IMG/VR virus record: IMGVR_UViG_3300020159_001718
Coordinates: 1-38,891 of that record
Source of the DNA: a virus
DNA: 38,891 nucleotides
Reading direction: 5' to 3' (one strand)
Positions 18,801 through 27,275 of this stretch are shown one piece after another (position 1 is the first letter of the stretch; every line of letters begins with the position of its first letter). The position numbers and the translations under genes were made by a program. The notes under the pieces are model-generated. The model did not search any database. It saw nothing but the letters and a program-made list of their open reading frames with translations, and was not told where the DNA came from.

Positions 18801-21800
18801 AACCTTGGTAAAGAATCAGCTGATTATCAAATTTACGAAAACTGGGCAGTACAACGTGCAGTATACGGCGCCAATGCTAACCGTAGCTTCTTTGAATTAA
18901 GACTCAATCGTGCATTGCTTAACTCCAACCCTAGCCTGGTACAAGTAACATTGCCTGAGCAGGTGAGTCAAGCAGACCAAACAATTCTATTGAGTAATGT
19001 TTGGAAACAAAGCTACAAGTTAACTTCTCCTGACATTTTACCTACAACCACTGTGACAGTTACTGACACTGCATTACCAAGCGCTGGATATGTAAATCTT
19101 GATGACACAGACATCACAGTGTTTAATTTAACAGACCCAACAAGTTTAGAAGCCAGCATTGACTCTGTTGAAGTTGGGGCAACTGTATGGGTAGCCAAAG
19201 TTAACAATTATGATTGGAACATCTATCGTTGCGTTCAAGTTCCAGGTTATATTGATCATGCTTGTGACAACCTAGACGGAACCTCAATTGTTTACTTTAC
19301 TAAAGAACATGGATTAGTACCAGGGAACCAAGTAATCATTAGATTCTTGGATACAAACATCGATGGTGTATACCGTATTCTAACAACACCAACAGTGAAC
19401 TCTGTTACAATTGCCTACACATTCACTGGCAAGGACACAGCAATCAATGGCGTAGGTATTGGTTTCACATTGCAAACTCAACGTGTTGCCCAGGCTAGTG
19501 ATATTCTTGACTTGCCATATGCTAACGATATTCAAACTGGTGCTAAGGTTTGGGTAGACAACAACGGCAACGGACAATGGCAGGTATTAGAAAAACAAAA
19601 TCCGTTTAGCGATGTTGTTGAATTAGCACCAGTCCTATTAGCTGCTGATGAACAGTACGGGCAAAGTGTTACACAAGCAAAAAATCGTTTAGCTGCATTG
19701 GTTGGTAGCCCATTGTATGGCTCTGGTCAAGGAGCAGTATATGTGTACGTTAAAAACTATAGTGATCAGTATACTCCTGTTAGTCCATTAGCTGAGGGTG
19801 ATGCTATCCTTACTCTTGATGTTACTGGTACAAAAGGCTATGGTAATGCAGTTGACTTTGGTAGCCAAACCTGGGCAGTAGCTGGTGCTAGCAAGAGCCA
19901 GGATTCAACCGGCTTGATTGATGATGTTGGGTATGCCGCAGTAATCTATCGTGATCCACGTCTTGGCGAACCAGGAGTTAACCCTTATGATCAGTCACAA
20001 TTATTAGTGTCACCCGAAGCGTCGACTGCAGGTGAATTTGGTTACAGTGTGGCCATGAGTGACGACGAGCGTTGGATGTATATTGGTGCACCTGGCGTAA
20101 ACAAAGTATATGCATACGGTCGCGTTGATTGGCAAAATCAACTTGTTAGAATACCTGCTGATGGGGCAACTCAAAGTTATAGCGTTGGAAGTACTATACA
20201 AGTTGGCAACCAATATCAATTAAAAGTTACGTTGAATGGACAGCTACAGACTATAACAACAGACTATACAGTTAATGCAGGCCTCAACACAGTTACATTT
20301 ACATCTACTCCAGGTGTTGTGGCTGCAACTGCTATTGTTGCCACTAACACCTATACAATTTTATCTGCTGGTACTACAGACTTTACATTAATTGGTGCCG
20401 CTAATAATAATGTTGGCACAGTGTTTGTGGCAACAGCGGTAGGCACAGGAACTGGTACAGTATTGTTTGAAACTATAGTTGAAGTTTCTAGATATAACGC
20501 TATTCAAATTCCTTACAATTCAGCAACCTATAACTTGTCAGATGGTACTGACAATGCTGGAAACCGTGTTGGTATATTTACTGCACAAAACATATATTCG
20601 TTCAGTATCAAAGTATCTAGCCCCGGAGACTTTATTAACAAGCTATTGCGCCCTGGAATTGATTATACATTTGCAGGCACCACAATTAACTTTGGCGCTA
20701 CTACATTTGGATCTGATGATGTTGTTACTGTTACATCAGAAGGATACTTTGAATTAGCAAGTACATTAACTGTGGGCGGCCTTGCAGCAGGTGCTAGATT
20801 TGGTCACAGCGTTTCTTGTACAACAGACGGTCGTCAAGTTATTGTTGGTTGCCGTAATGAAACAGTAGATACACAGGTTGAAGCTGGCAGCGTATACGTG
20901 TTTGATCGTAACGTTCAACGTTTCATCTACGGTGAAGATCCAAGTTCTACAACCTTTACTGTGCTAGGAACAGTTACATCACCGGTTAGTGTAATTGTTA
21001 ACAATCAATTCTTGATCAACGAAACTGATAGTATTGTTAATGCAGACAATACATTTGCAGTAAATGGTAACAACATCACTATCCAAGATCCGTTAGCTGT
21101 AGGTGATGTAATTGAGATTGAAACAAACCAGTTTACACAAGTTCAGCGTGTGACACAAAACACTGTGGCAGAGTTTGTGAACTTTGGTCAAGCTATTGAT
21201 ATTTGTAGTTATAATTGCAGTCTTTACATTGGTGTGCCACAAGATAGCACACAAGCATACAAGGCAGGTGCAGTTGAGCGTGATGTAAACCAAAGTCGCG
21301 TGTATGGTACAATTACTGCTACCATTGCTAGTCCTACACTTACTGTTGGACAAACTATCAGGGTTAACAATATTGATGTTGCAGTTCCTGGTGCTGGAAC
21401 AGTTGCAAGTCTTGCAACAGCAATCAACGCCACAGTGCCAAACGTAACTGCGTCTGTGTCTACCACTGGATTTTTGACTATTGCTGTTACTAACTCTGGC
21501 GCAGCACCAGCTGGTAACAAACTGCAAGTTGCACCTGGTAGTTCAACTGGCAGTACAGTGTTTACTGCACTTGGCTTTGAAACTTTTGCTTACACACAAA
21601 GTATCTATAGTCCTTATCCTGTAGATTATGCTGCATTTGGTTACAGCGTTAACATTGATACGTCTGCAGAAAATTTAGTAGTTGGTGCGCCCAAAGGAAC
21701 ACTATATTTGTTCACTGTGTTTGATGATGGCACAACAGACTGGGACGGAAACAGCACAATCTTCTTCAGCACAATTTTGCAGAGTGGTGCAGTGTACACA

Positions 21801-24800
21801 TATGATTACTTGCCTAGTGCCAGTGACAATGTGCTAACCCCAGGCAAGTTTGTTTTTGGTCTGCAGATCAGCGATAGTCATGTTAACCAGTACGACAACT
21901 ACGGTGCTTCTGTAAACTACACTGACGGTGTGTTGATGATCGGAGGCCCAGGAAACGATGCATTGTTTGACGGCAGTACTATCCAGAACAATTACGGTCG
22001 TGTGTATGTGTTTGAAAACCCAGATCGTATTCCTGCATGGACAGTAATTCATCAACAACAACCAGTAGTGGATATTCGTTTGTTGAACTCAGTATTCACA
22101 TACGATCGAATCACTGGTGCAAGAACAGAACAGTTTGACTTCTTTGATCCGCTACAAGGCAAAATCCTAGGAGCTGCACGTCAGAACATTGACTACCTTG
22201 GTGCAATTGATCCTGCAAGTTATAATGTAGGACCAATCAACAACAACAACACCACATGGACAGCAGAACATGTTGGTCAAATTTGGTGGGATATTAGCAC
22301 AGTACGCTTTATTGATCCAAACCAAGACGACATTGTGTATGCAAGTCGTCGTTGGGGTCAGTTGTTCCCTGGTAGTTCAGTTGATATCTATCAATGGATA
22401 CAGTCAGATGTGCCTCCTGCAAATTACACAGGTGTTGGAATACCATTGAATACTGTATCTTATACAGTAAGCAGTCGTCTGAGCATTGATGGAACTTTTA
22501 ACACTTATTACTATTTCTGGGTTCGTGGAATTGCTAGTGTTAGTACACAACAAGGCAAGACACTGAGTGCAGACACAGTAAGTCGTTATATTGAATCTCC
22601 AAAGAGCAGCGGTATTGCCTATATTGCACCAATCAACGCCAGTACTATTGCAATTTACAATGCAACTGATATTATCCAGGCAGAAGATACTATTATCAAC
22701 ATTGAGTTTGATCGTGAATACACAACTGACAACGTTCACGTTGAGTACGAGTTAATTGTACAAGACAAAGCAGACGGCTTCTTGAGCAAAAACTTGTACC
22801 GCAAACTACAAGATTCATTCTGCGGTGTTGACACTGCTGGTAACTTAGTTCCAGATCCCAACTTGAATGCCGCTGAGAGATATGGTGTTCAATTCCGTCC
22901 ACGCCAGTCAATGTTTGTGGATCGCTTTGCGGCATTAAAGAACTATATTCAACGTACTAATGCAGTGTTTGCACTGTATCCAATTGTTGAAAATCGTAGT
23001 TTTGTGCTTTTGAACTCTAGCGATCCTGAGCCTTCGTCAACAGAAATTGTCAACGGAGTTACTCAAACTAATTGGAACTTACGGGTAGCTAACTTAGAAA
23101 TCTTAAGCTATCAAAATATTGATGCAGTAGCACTAGGGTACAAATACCTAGTGGCATCCGACAGCTCAAACAACGGCTTATGGGCCATCTATGAGGTAGA
23201 GCTAGCACAAAACTCGTTAGTAGGCGCACGTGAGTTAGTATTAGTTAAAGTACAAAATTACGATACTAAAAAGTACTGGAGCTATATTAACTGGTACTTG
23301 CCTGGCTACAACCCTAGCACCAAAGTTATTGCTGAAGTGCCAACCTATAGTTCGTTGGCTACTTTAAGTGTTGTAGTAGGTTCGAGCGTTCGTGTTACTT
23401 CTAATGCACAAGGTAAGTTTGAAATTTACTTGCTTGAAGCACTTGACACATGGATTCGTGTTGGGTTAGAGGATGGCACAATTGCAATCAGTGCTGAAAT
23501 TTACGACTATGCATTAGGACGATTTGGCTTTGACGTTGAAGTTTTTGATGCACAATACTTTGACCAAGAGCCTGTGATTGAAACACGAAAAATTATTCAA
23601 GCAATCAATGAAGAAATTTTTATTGATGAGTTGGCTCTAGAGCGCAACAAATTGTTAACACTGATGTTTAACTTTGTGTTGAGTGAATTCTCTGCCCCTG
23701 AGTGGTTAATTAAGACTTCGTTGATTGATGTTGATCACAACATTCGTAATCTAGAACCGTTCCAAAACTATCGTCAGGATAACCAGGAGTTCGTACTAGA
23801 CTACATCCAAGAAGTCAAACCATATCATGTACAGATACGTGAGTTCAACTTGTTGTACAATGGTCAAGATCAATATCCTGGCAGTATGACAGACTTTGAT
23901 CTACCAGCATACTACAACACAAGTTTGCCTGCACCGCAATATACAAGTCCAATCTTGACACCGTATGCACATAGTACATACCAGGCTGATAACACAATTA
24001 GTGATGCGTCAAGCGATGCGTTGATTTGGCAAGCATGGCCTTACTCACAATGGTATGGCAATTACTTGTTGAGTTTAGAAAGTATTACTGTTGTCAATGG
24101 TGGTTCTGGATTTACTGATGCACCAACCGTGACCATTGTTGGCGATGCAACCACTCCTGCGACTGCAACTGCATTCTTAAACAGCCAAGGACAAGTGACA
24201 TTTGTCACCGTGACAAATCCTGGATCTGGCTACGGCGCAACTCCTACAATTGTGTTTGAGGGCGGAAACGGTGTTAACGCACAAGCGTATCCTGTGATGA
24301 TTGGTAAAGGATATGGACAAACAATTAATGGTACTGGAACACCCACTGAACTGTATTACAATCTAGCACGTAGTTTCCGTACAGTTATTAGATACGATCG
24401 ATTTGACTTTGTTAGTCAAGTTACTGATTGGCAAGCAAATGTACACTATGAGAACGGCACACTAGTAAGATATGACAATCGTGTTTGGAGTGCTTCAAGC
24501 ACAGACTCATCTGCAGTCGAAAGTCCAACGTTTGATTTAGAAAACTGGACTTTGGTTCCTGCTGGCGACCTGTCTGCAGCCGATCGTATCACTGGTTATT
24601 ATACACCGGGTGTTAACGAACCTGGTAATGAATTACCGTTGCTAATTGACGGTATCGCCTATCCTGGTGTACAAGTATATGGCACAAGTTTTGGGTCAGT
24701 TGAAGCAATTGATGCGGAATATGCTAGTAGCTTTACAGATGTATACCTAGGGACTCGCCCGACTGATATCAACGTTAGCGGCGGCGAATTTATTGGACCA

Positions 24801-27107
24801 TATGAAGGTCATGCTCCTGAAGAACTAGTTAATGGTGCAGAGTTTGACACTGTAGATATTCGTGTGTACACTCGTCCTGGCTCTGACTGGTCGTTGGATG
24901 ATGGTATTTCTGGACAAAACGGCCACGGTTTCCAAATTGCAAGCCGTCGATATACCATTGACGTAGAGCTAACAGAGTTAGATTGGGCAGGCCTACTAGA
25001 ACACCCAGCACAGTTAATCATGTCAAACATCACCACAGGCTTAGACCTGGTGCCTGACGTTGATTACGTGATTGATTGGATTGCTAAAACTATTCAAATT
25101 ATCAGCACAGTGAATATTAGTGCTGGCAATATATTAAACCTTAGTGTGTACGAAGTGGGCGGTAGCAGCCAACTTTACAGACAGAACTATATAGGTAGTG
25201 ATGTTGTTGATACATTGATTATTCCTGTAGAGGCTAGTGAGATTTATAGCTTGCCATTATTTGTTAATGGAGAGTTTGTATCAGTTACTGAGTGGGAAGC
25301 ATATTATCCAGCTGAGGAATGGGATCAACTGCTAGCGTATGAACGCTTGGATGTTGTGTACACAACTACCGGTGGCACCACCTACTACCGAGCATTGCAA
25401 CAAGTTCCAGCAGGTATTGATATCTCTAACACTGATTATTGGTTTGAATATGTTCCAGCAACATTAAGCAAGGTAACCTTGCCAACCGCTTATACCAGCA
25501 GCGACTTCTTGGTGTTAACTGTACTTGGTATAACAACTCCAGTTCAATACAGTTGGAGCACGCCATTAACACAATACTTTACCGTTACATCTCAAATTAA
25601 CAGTAATAAAACAGTTCAATTGTCCAACAGTTTAAGCGGTACAAACGTACCAAACATAATTGTTGATGTTGACGGGTTACGACTTCGTCCGTACGAAGGT
25701 ATTGAATACATTGGTGACGGCACAACAAATAGCTTTAGTCTGCCAAGTCGTGGCGGCTACGAACAAAGCATCATTGATGCCTACACAGATGTCTCTGTGT
25801 ATGTAAATGATGAACTGCAAACACAAAGCATTGGTGCTACTGTTGGTGATTATAGTGTAACTAACTGGGACGGATCCAGCATACTGCAAGTAATCTTTAT
25901 TAGCCCACCCCCAGAAGGTGCACGAGTAATTATCAGTGTAAGCACTGTGGCTGAATACCTAGTATCTGGTACACAATTACAGTTGGTCAACGCTCCACCA
26001 TTTGGAGGCACAATTGCTGTTACTACATGGAACGATACTGCACAACAAAACTTGGTAACACTAGTATTCCAGGGGCCTATATCAACTGGTGCTACTATCA
26101 CTGAGTCGTTTGATAGTACACCGTTTGATGAAGGCTCGGTTAACAACGATCCTGGATCGTACGATTACTCTGTAGGAACGTCAATACCAAACAATGATTT
26201 TAACTTGAATCGTGCCAATGTTAATCCTAGTAGACTATGGGTTACATTAGATGGTTATCGTTTGTTTGATGGTGAAGACTATGTGATTCAAGGAGAGTAC
26301 TTGATCTTGGCCAGCGGCGCAATTGCTTCTAACCAAGTTATGGTAATTACAGAATTTGCAGAAACTATAGTACCAGAAGCGCTAGAGTTCCGTATCTTCC
26401 AAGACATGCGTGGAGTGCAAGCAACATTTAGAATGACAGAAGCCACAACCACTGCGCTTGCTGTGGCACTGACTTCTGATGCAGATATTGCTTATGTCAC
26501 AAACGCCAATGCATTAACAGATCCAGATCTAGTCAACGGTGTGTTTGGTGTTTGCACTATCAATGCCGAACGTATTATGTACAGAATCCGTGACACTGCA
26601 ACTAACAGCATTTCTGGATTATTACGCGGCACAGGTGGAACTGCTGCTACTTCGCACAGCATAGATTCTATGGTATACGATATGGGTCGAGGTAACTTGC
26701 TGTACGCACAATACCAAGATTATATTGTTAAGGACAGCACGTTAGCAGACGGCACAACTACTGTGTTTTATGCTCCAAGTATTGTGGTTGAAGATTTCTT
26801 GGATAGCTCATCAGAAAACTTGTCAATTGAAGTGTATGTTGGTGGTATCCGTCAGTACAAGTACAGTGATACTACTACAACTAGTGAATATCGTTGGGTG
26901 CTAAATCAATACGACCCAGTTGCGGTGGAGTTTATTGTAGATACTACTACAGTACCTCCTTTAGCTGCACCAGCAGACGGTAGTGAAGTAACTATACTTG
27001 TACGCCAAGGACACAGCTGGTATCAACCTGGGGAATCTACTGCTAGCGACGGTATTGCATTGCAAGAAACAAATACCCTGGCCGCAAGGTTCTTGCGTGG
27101 TTTATAA
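12801..27107 (+). CDS. Giant multidomain baseplate/tail protein in the gp7 position
   Basis: One uninterrupted frame encodes 4768 residues. It directly follows gp6 (TAATG overlap, CGGAG SD at 12789-12793), the place of wedge gp7 in T4 (1032 aa). Residues 116-145 have 'WDPFINWDTFINFSQYFWLP', an N-terminal signature of giant proteins in marine T4-like phages. Residues about 216-297 resemble a cupredoxin-like domain with lost copper ligands. Residues 2285-3073 hold seven FG-GAP-like repeats. Residues about 3606-3720 hold 'FSAPEWLIKTSLIDVDHNIR' and 'EVKPYHVQIREFNLLY'. Residues about 3761-3822 have a GSGF/GSGY pair. The last 470 residues are beta modules of the 'VYVNDELQ' and 'LDGYRLFDGEDYV' type. 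The role is probably a baseplate wedge or peripheral adhesin. Equivalence to T4 gp7 is inferred from position, not sequence. Confidence 0.65.
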   Translation: MARVRSVEFLPEIFQTDTNKQFLAATLDQLIQEPKFKKTQGFVGRRVGPGVNPNNYYVVEPTKTRANYQLEAGIVSLKPDTDTIQDAITYPGLLDAIDYQGGNSTRPDRLFESQYYTWDPFINWDTFINFSQYFWLPAGPDAVDVAATGVPASDEFTVDRANGVYTFSGLQGNNPTIDLVRGGSYDFLVAQNAKETVNYRVTNAGTSSYVIDYQNNPTLTLTRGDTYVFTLSLTGEFPFYIKTAATTGLTDIYSTGVTNNGAVSGQITFVVPQDAPDTLFYSCATQSNLRGQINIINGTSGTGPGFWIQTDPGINGRILATPNISSRDVYGVTNNGEDLGTITFNVPTKTAQQFYNDLNSIGTVDLVTDLLFDQINNISVDTFLSTYGGIDGISSLNGRTLIFTTTNVDAALGGWNKTTFYDPLAQNSANNGLPGSYDSIGYALQTEVPLNERYSIWQISYYTNNGIQYISLTSATSVAELDKFTVRYGDTYASTNWFKNDAGVFREIPLLTAALDTLYYQDATDPEIFGRIRLIDAGQSSTLFVEEILGKENYTSPNNVIFTNGLKVILRGDVEPASYADNTYYVAGVGTAIELLPEINFITPESYVVDGNDSVIDTQPGELDYLTIDRASKDLNAWTRSNRWFHIDVINATAEYNNTSVVIDNSYRAKRPIIEFRPDVRLFNMGTEGKAPVDVIDFEETDAFSNIEGTTAYSVDGYPFANGSRVIFAADADANVRNKIWEVNFVIPDSVPPLIAQPIITLTLATDGEVLVDQSTVCVEGNTLKGLSFWYDGVEWIEAQLKTKVQQAPLFNVYDAAGVSFSNLAKYPSTTFAGSKLFSYAVGDTGVLDPILQFPLQYLNLNNVGDIVFENNLYKDTFLYVRDNVSTTELISSGFAREYVSRAVYQRLIGWNTAATQTQIRQQFTFTYNGNPLQLDVKASSDGTVPAVKIYVGSKFQDPGSYIIATTDNTTTLTLDDTYAIGDTIEVAALSDQISQVGFYQVPINLEKNPLNGNSDQFTLGTIRTHYESICENLTTLSGPINGANNTRDLGDIGTYGLIILQQSSPLTLAGYFNRSTEYNIFASLQYNSREYQKFKNIMLEEITKLTLQFETPGEILTEAMANITLGRVETSPFYWSDMLPTGSVYIQTVYTVSLITTNVFDTVQVYDYTSANFLGMLVYKNNVLLTRGIDYTVSTDGPTITILTALAIGDVITLQEFSATYGNFIPNTPTKLGLYPAYRPEIREVTTTTGSTLAIIGHDGSITPAFDDVRDQVLLEFETRIYNNLKLDGNPVPLSMTDVLPGQFRVTGYSFAEINSILSVDFLSYVGWNKLDYTSQNYIASNEFSWNYSGSQDKLTKQNLLGAWRGINRYFYDTEDPSATPWEMLGLTIKPTWWNTVYGPGPYTSDNLVLWDDLELGRVADPSGAYIVPDYIRPGLSNVIPVDSEGNLLSPFESVVEDYNASSFQRSWVAGDGGPVEASWWNSSAYPFAVMRVLALTRPAKFYSLFADRDLYRYQDEFGQYLYSNRYRLDANGIQVYGDGTSKASFIDWIVDYNRQSGIDSTADLTAALLSIDVRLCYRMASFSDKQYIKLYTEKSSPNSLNSTLLIPDESYDLLLYKNQPFDRVTYSSVVVQTVQGGYAVYGYSTSQPYFDILVSQGVGNLKTYTVGNVSIRVPSAYTNTVAQVPYGFVFSNQTAVADFLLSYGKLLETQGLTFTDRANGYQLDWSQMVREFLYWSQQGWGVNSLINLNPLAGALTITKPGSVVDSIVTQTSDNVLLDQNKRELPIRNLNVVRLDNTIMLEPLTDQSLSFADLRFTNFEHMIVLNNKSVFGDLIYEPITGARQSRLDLVAITSTEWNGTVDAQGFILNQDNVEEWTGLKKYTKGQIVKYKDQYWSAAEIVDPSLTFDFNKWLKSDYSQIQNGLLPNIANKANQLQNSYSINTANLENDNDLLSYGLIGFRPRQYMAALNLDDVSQVNVYSQFLGTKGTILSAELLSQANLGKESADYQIYENWAVQRAVYGANANRSFFELRLNRALLNSNPSLVQVTLPEQVSQADQTILLSNVWKQSYKLTSPDILPTTTVTVTDTALPSAGYVNLDDTDITVFNLTDPTSLEASIDSVEVGATVWVAKVNNYDWNIYRCVQVPGYIDHACDNLDGTSIVYFTKEHGLVPGNQVIIRFLDTNIDGVYRILTTPTVNSVTIAYTFTGKDTAINGVGIGFTLQTQRVAQASDILDLPYANDIQTGAKVWVDNNGNGQWQVLEKQNPFSDVVELAPVLLAADEQYGQSVTQAKNRLAALVGSPLYGSGQGAVYVYVKNYSDQYTPVSPLAEGDAILTLDVTGTKGYGNAVDFGSQTWAVAGASKSQDSTGLIDDVGYAAVIYRDPRLGEPGVNPYDQSQLLVSPEASTAGEFGYSVAMSDDERWMYIGAPGVNKVYAYGRVDWQNQLVRIPADGATQSYSVGSTIQVGNQYQLKVTLNGQLQTITTDYTVNAGLNTVTFTSTPGVVAATAIVATNTYTILSAGTTDFTLIGAANNNVGTVFVATAVGTGTGTVLFETIVEVSRYNAIQIPYNSATYNLSDGTDNAGNRVGIFTAQNIYSFSIKVSSPGDFINKLLRPGIDYTFAGTTINFGATTFGSDDVVTVTSEGYFELASTLTVGGLAAGARFGHSVSCTTDGRQVIVGCRNETVDTQVEAGSVYVFDRNVQRFIYGEDPSSTTFTVLGTVTSPVSVIVNNQFLINETDSIVNADNTFAVNGNNITIQDPLAVGDVIEIETNQFTQVQRVTQNTVAEFVNFGQAIDICSYNCSLYIGVPQDSTQAYKAGAVERDVNQSRVYGTITATIASPTLTVGQTIRVNNIDVAVPGAGTVASLATAINATVPNVTASVSTTGFLTIAVTNSGAAPAGNKLQVAPGSSTGSTVFTALGFETFAYTQSIYSPYPVDYAAFGYSVNIDTSAENLVVGAPKGTLYLFTVFDDGTTDWDGNSTIFFSTILQSGAVYTYDYLPSASDNVLTPGKFVFGLQISDSHVNQYDNYGASVNYTDGVLMIGGPGNDALFDGSTIQNNYGRVYVFENPDRIPAWTVIHQQQPVVDIRLLNSVFTYDRITGARTEQFDFFDPLQGKILGAARQNIDYLGAIDPASYNVGPINNNNTTWTAEHVGQIWWDISTVRFIDPNQDDIVYASRRWGQLFPGSSVDIYQWIQSDVPPANYTGVGIPLNTVSYTVSSRLSIDGTFNTYYYFWVRGIASVSTQQGKTLSADTVSRYIESPKSSGIAYIAPINASTIAIYNATDIIQAEDTIINIEFDREYTTDNVHVEYELIVQDKADGFLSKNLYRKLQDSFCGVDTAGNLVPDPNLNAAERYGVQFRPRQSMFVDRFAALKNYIQRTNAVFALYPIVENRSFVLLNSSDPEPSSTEIVNGVTQTNWNLRVANLEILSYQNIDAVALGYKYLVASDSSNNGLWAIYEVELAQNSLVGARELVLVKVQNYDTKKYWSYINWYLPGYNPSTKVIAEVPTYSSLATLSVVVGSSVRVTSNAQGKFEIYLLEALDTWIRVGLEDGTIAISAEIYDYALGRFGFDVEVFDAQYFDQEPVIETRKIIQAINEEIFIDELALERNKLLTLMFNFVLSEFSAPEWLIKTSLIDVDHNIRNLEPFQNYRQDNQEFVLDYIQEVKPYHVQIREFNLLYNGQDQYPGSMTDFDLPAYYNTSLPAPQYTSPILTPYAHSTYQADNTISDASSDALIWQAWPYSQWYGNYLLSLESITVVNGGSGFTDAPTVTIVGDATTPATATAFLNSQGQVTFVTVTNPGSGYGATPTIVFEGGNGVNAQAYPVMIGKGYGQTINGTGTPTELYYNLARSFRTVIRYDRFDFVSQVTDWQANVHYENGTLVRYDNRVWSASSTDSSAVESPTFDLENWTLVPAGDLSAADRITGYYTPGVNEPGNELPLLIDGIAYPGVQVYGTSFGSVEAIDAEYASSFTDVYLGTRPTDINVSGGEFIGPYEGHAPEELVNGAEFDTVDIRVYTRPGSDWSLDDGISGQNGHGFQIASRRYTIDVELTELDWAGLLEHPAQLIMSNITTGLDLVPDVDYVIDWIAKTIQIISTVNISAGNILNLSVYEVGGSSQLYRQNYIGSDVVDTLIIPVEASEIYSLPLFVNGEFVSVTEWEAYYPAEEWDQLLAYERLDVVYTTTGGTTYYRALQQVPAGIDISNTDYWFEYVPATLSKVTLPTAYTSSDFLVLTVLGITTPVQYSWSTPLTQYFTVTSQINSNKTVQLSNSLSGTNVPNIIVDVDGLRLRPYEGIEYIGDGTTNSFSLPSRGGYEQSIIDAYTDVSVYVNDELQTQSIGATVGDYSVTNWDGSSILQVIFISPPPEGARVIISVSTVAEYLVSGTQLQLVNAPPFGGTIAVTTWNDTAQQNLVTLVFQGPISTGATITESFDSTPFDEGSVNNDPGSYDYSVGTSIPNNDFNLNRANVNPSRLWVTLDGYRLFDGEDYVIQGEYLILASGAIASNQVMVITEFAETIVPEALEFRIFQDMRGVQATFRMTEATTTALAVALTSDADIAYVTNANALTDPDLVNGVFGVCTINAERIMYRIRDTATNSISGLLRGTGGTAATSHSIDSMVYDMGRGNLLYAQYQDYIVKDSTLADGTTTVFYAPSIVVEDFLDSSSENLSIEVYVGGIRQYKYSDTTTTSEYRWVLNQYDPVAVEFIVDTTTVPPLAAPADGSEVTILVRQGHSWYQPGESTASDGIALQETNTLAARFLRGL
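13445..13690 (+). other. Cupredoxin-like domain with missing copper ligands (residues about 216-297)
   Basis: The segment reads 'NPTLTLTRGDTYVF', 'FPFYIKTA', 'GVTNNGAVSGQITFVVPQ' and 'APDTLFYSC'. This matches a cupredoxin-like domain common in marine proteins. The usual C-x2-H-x2-M copper site is C283-A-T-Q286-S-N-L289 here, and the upstream G-H-P-F becomes G-E-F-P-F. It is probably kept as a beta-sandwich building block only. Confidence 0.6.
19653..22020 (+). other. Seven FG-GAP-like repeats, probable seven-bladed propeller with insertions
   Basis: Repeats start at residues 2285, 2346, 2411, 2666, 2793, 2945 and 3033 of the giant protein. Each has a Y/F-G-x-S/A-V/I start, a 'VGAP'-like strand (VGSP, VAGAS, IGAP, IVGC, IGVP, VGAP, IGGP) and, in most, a 'VYVF'-like closing strand. 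Seven is the number of blades in integrin-type propellers. The gaps after blades 3, 4, 5 and 6 are enlarged. The first three of these hold recognisable beta modules, including the GTT-F module at 20349-20466. The calcium loop D-x-N-G-D-G of classic FG-GAP repeats is absent. Confidence 0.6.
20349..20466 (+). repeat. GTT-x-F-T-x-IGAA module in the giant protein, second copy
   Basis: This encodes TYTI.SAGTTDFTLIGAA followed by NNNVGTVFVATAVGTGTGTV. It is the counterpart of the gp6 module at 10837-10953, with the same length and the same invariant Gly, Thr and Phe positions. It lies in the insertion between propeller repeats 3 and 4. Confidence 0.85.
24081..24265 (+). repeat. GSGF/GSGY tandem beta repeat (residues about 3761-3822)
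   Basis: Two units carry the pattern V-x-N-G/P-G-S-G-F/Y followed by a P-T-V/I-x-I/F-V/E strand: 'VVNGGSGFTDAPTVTIVG' and 'VTNPGSGYGATPTIVFEG'. This is a beta-solenoid-like building block found in many phage tail proteins. The flanking sequence has no further copies. Confidence 0.7.
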
Positions 27108-27125
27108 CAAGGTAAATAAAAGATC

Positions 27126-27275
27126 ATGCCGAATACACAATCTAATACGCCCAAAGTGCCCGAAAAACAGGCACAACCACGTCGTCCTAACGAGCACGGT
27201 ACTATTTCAGTACAGGCACACTTCCGGGTATTTGATCCAAATACCCAAAAAACTATTGTAGAGGGTCGCGCATGA
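27126..27275 (+). CDS. Small conserved-looking protein, 49 aa
   Basis: This small gene lies between the giant protein and the 201-aa structural gene. The first 24 residues are polar and Pro/Gln/Arg-rich. The second half reads 'GTISVQAHFRVFDPNTQK' and ends in TIVEGRA. Its stop overlaps the next ATG by four bases (ATGA), which suggests translational coupling. The 'H-F-R-V-F-D-P-N-T' core resembles 'H-V-K-I-H-D-P-A-S' near the N-terminus of the next protein. I recall similar tiny ORFs at this place in marine T4-like phages, but no function is known to me. A role as a small baseplate or fibre-attachment component is only a guess from position. Confidence 0.6.
   Translation: MPNTQSNTPKVPEKQAQPRRPNEHGTISVQAHFRVFDPNTQKTIVEGRA

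Noticed and set aside
20479-20757. Plus-strand 92-aa ORF in another frame inside the giant gene
   Set aside because: Shadow of the giant frame; low-complexity Leu/Thr content and no Shine-Dalgarno.
27108-27125. GGTAAATA after the giant gene as a late promoter
   Set aside because: Differs from NATAAATA at a key position and is too close to the next ATG to be convincing.
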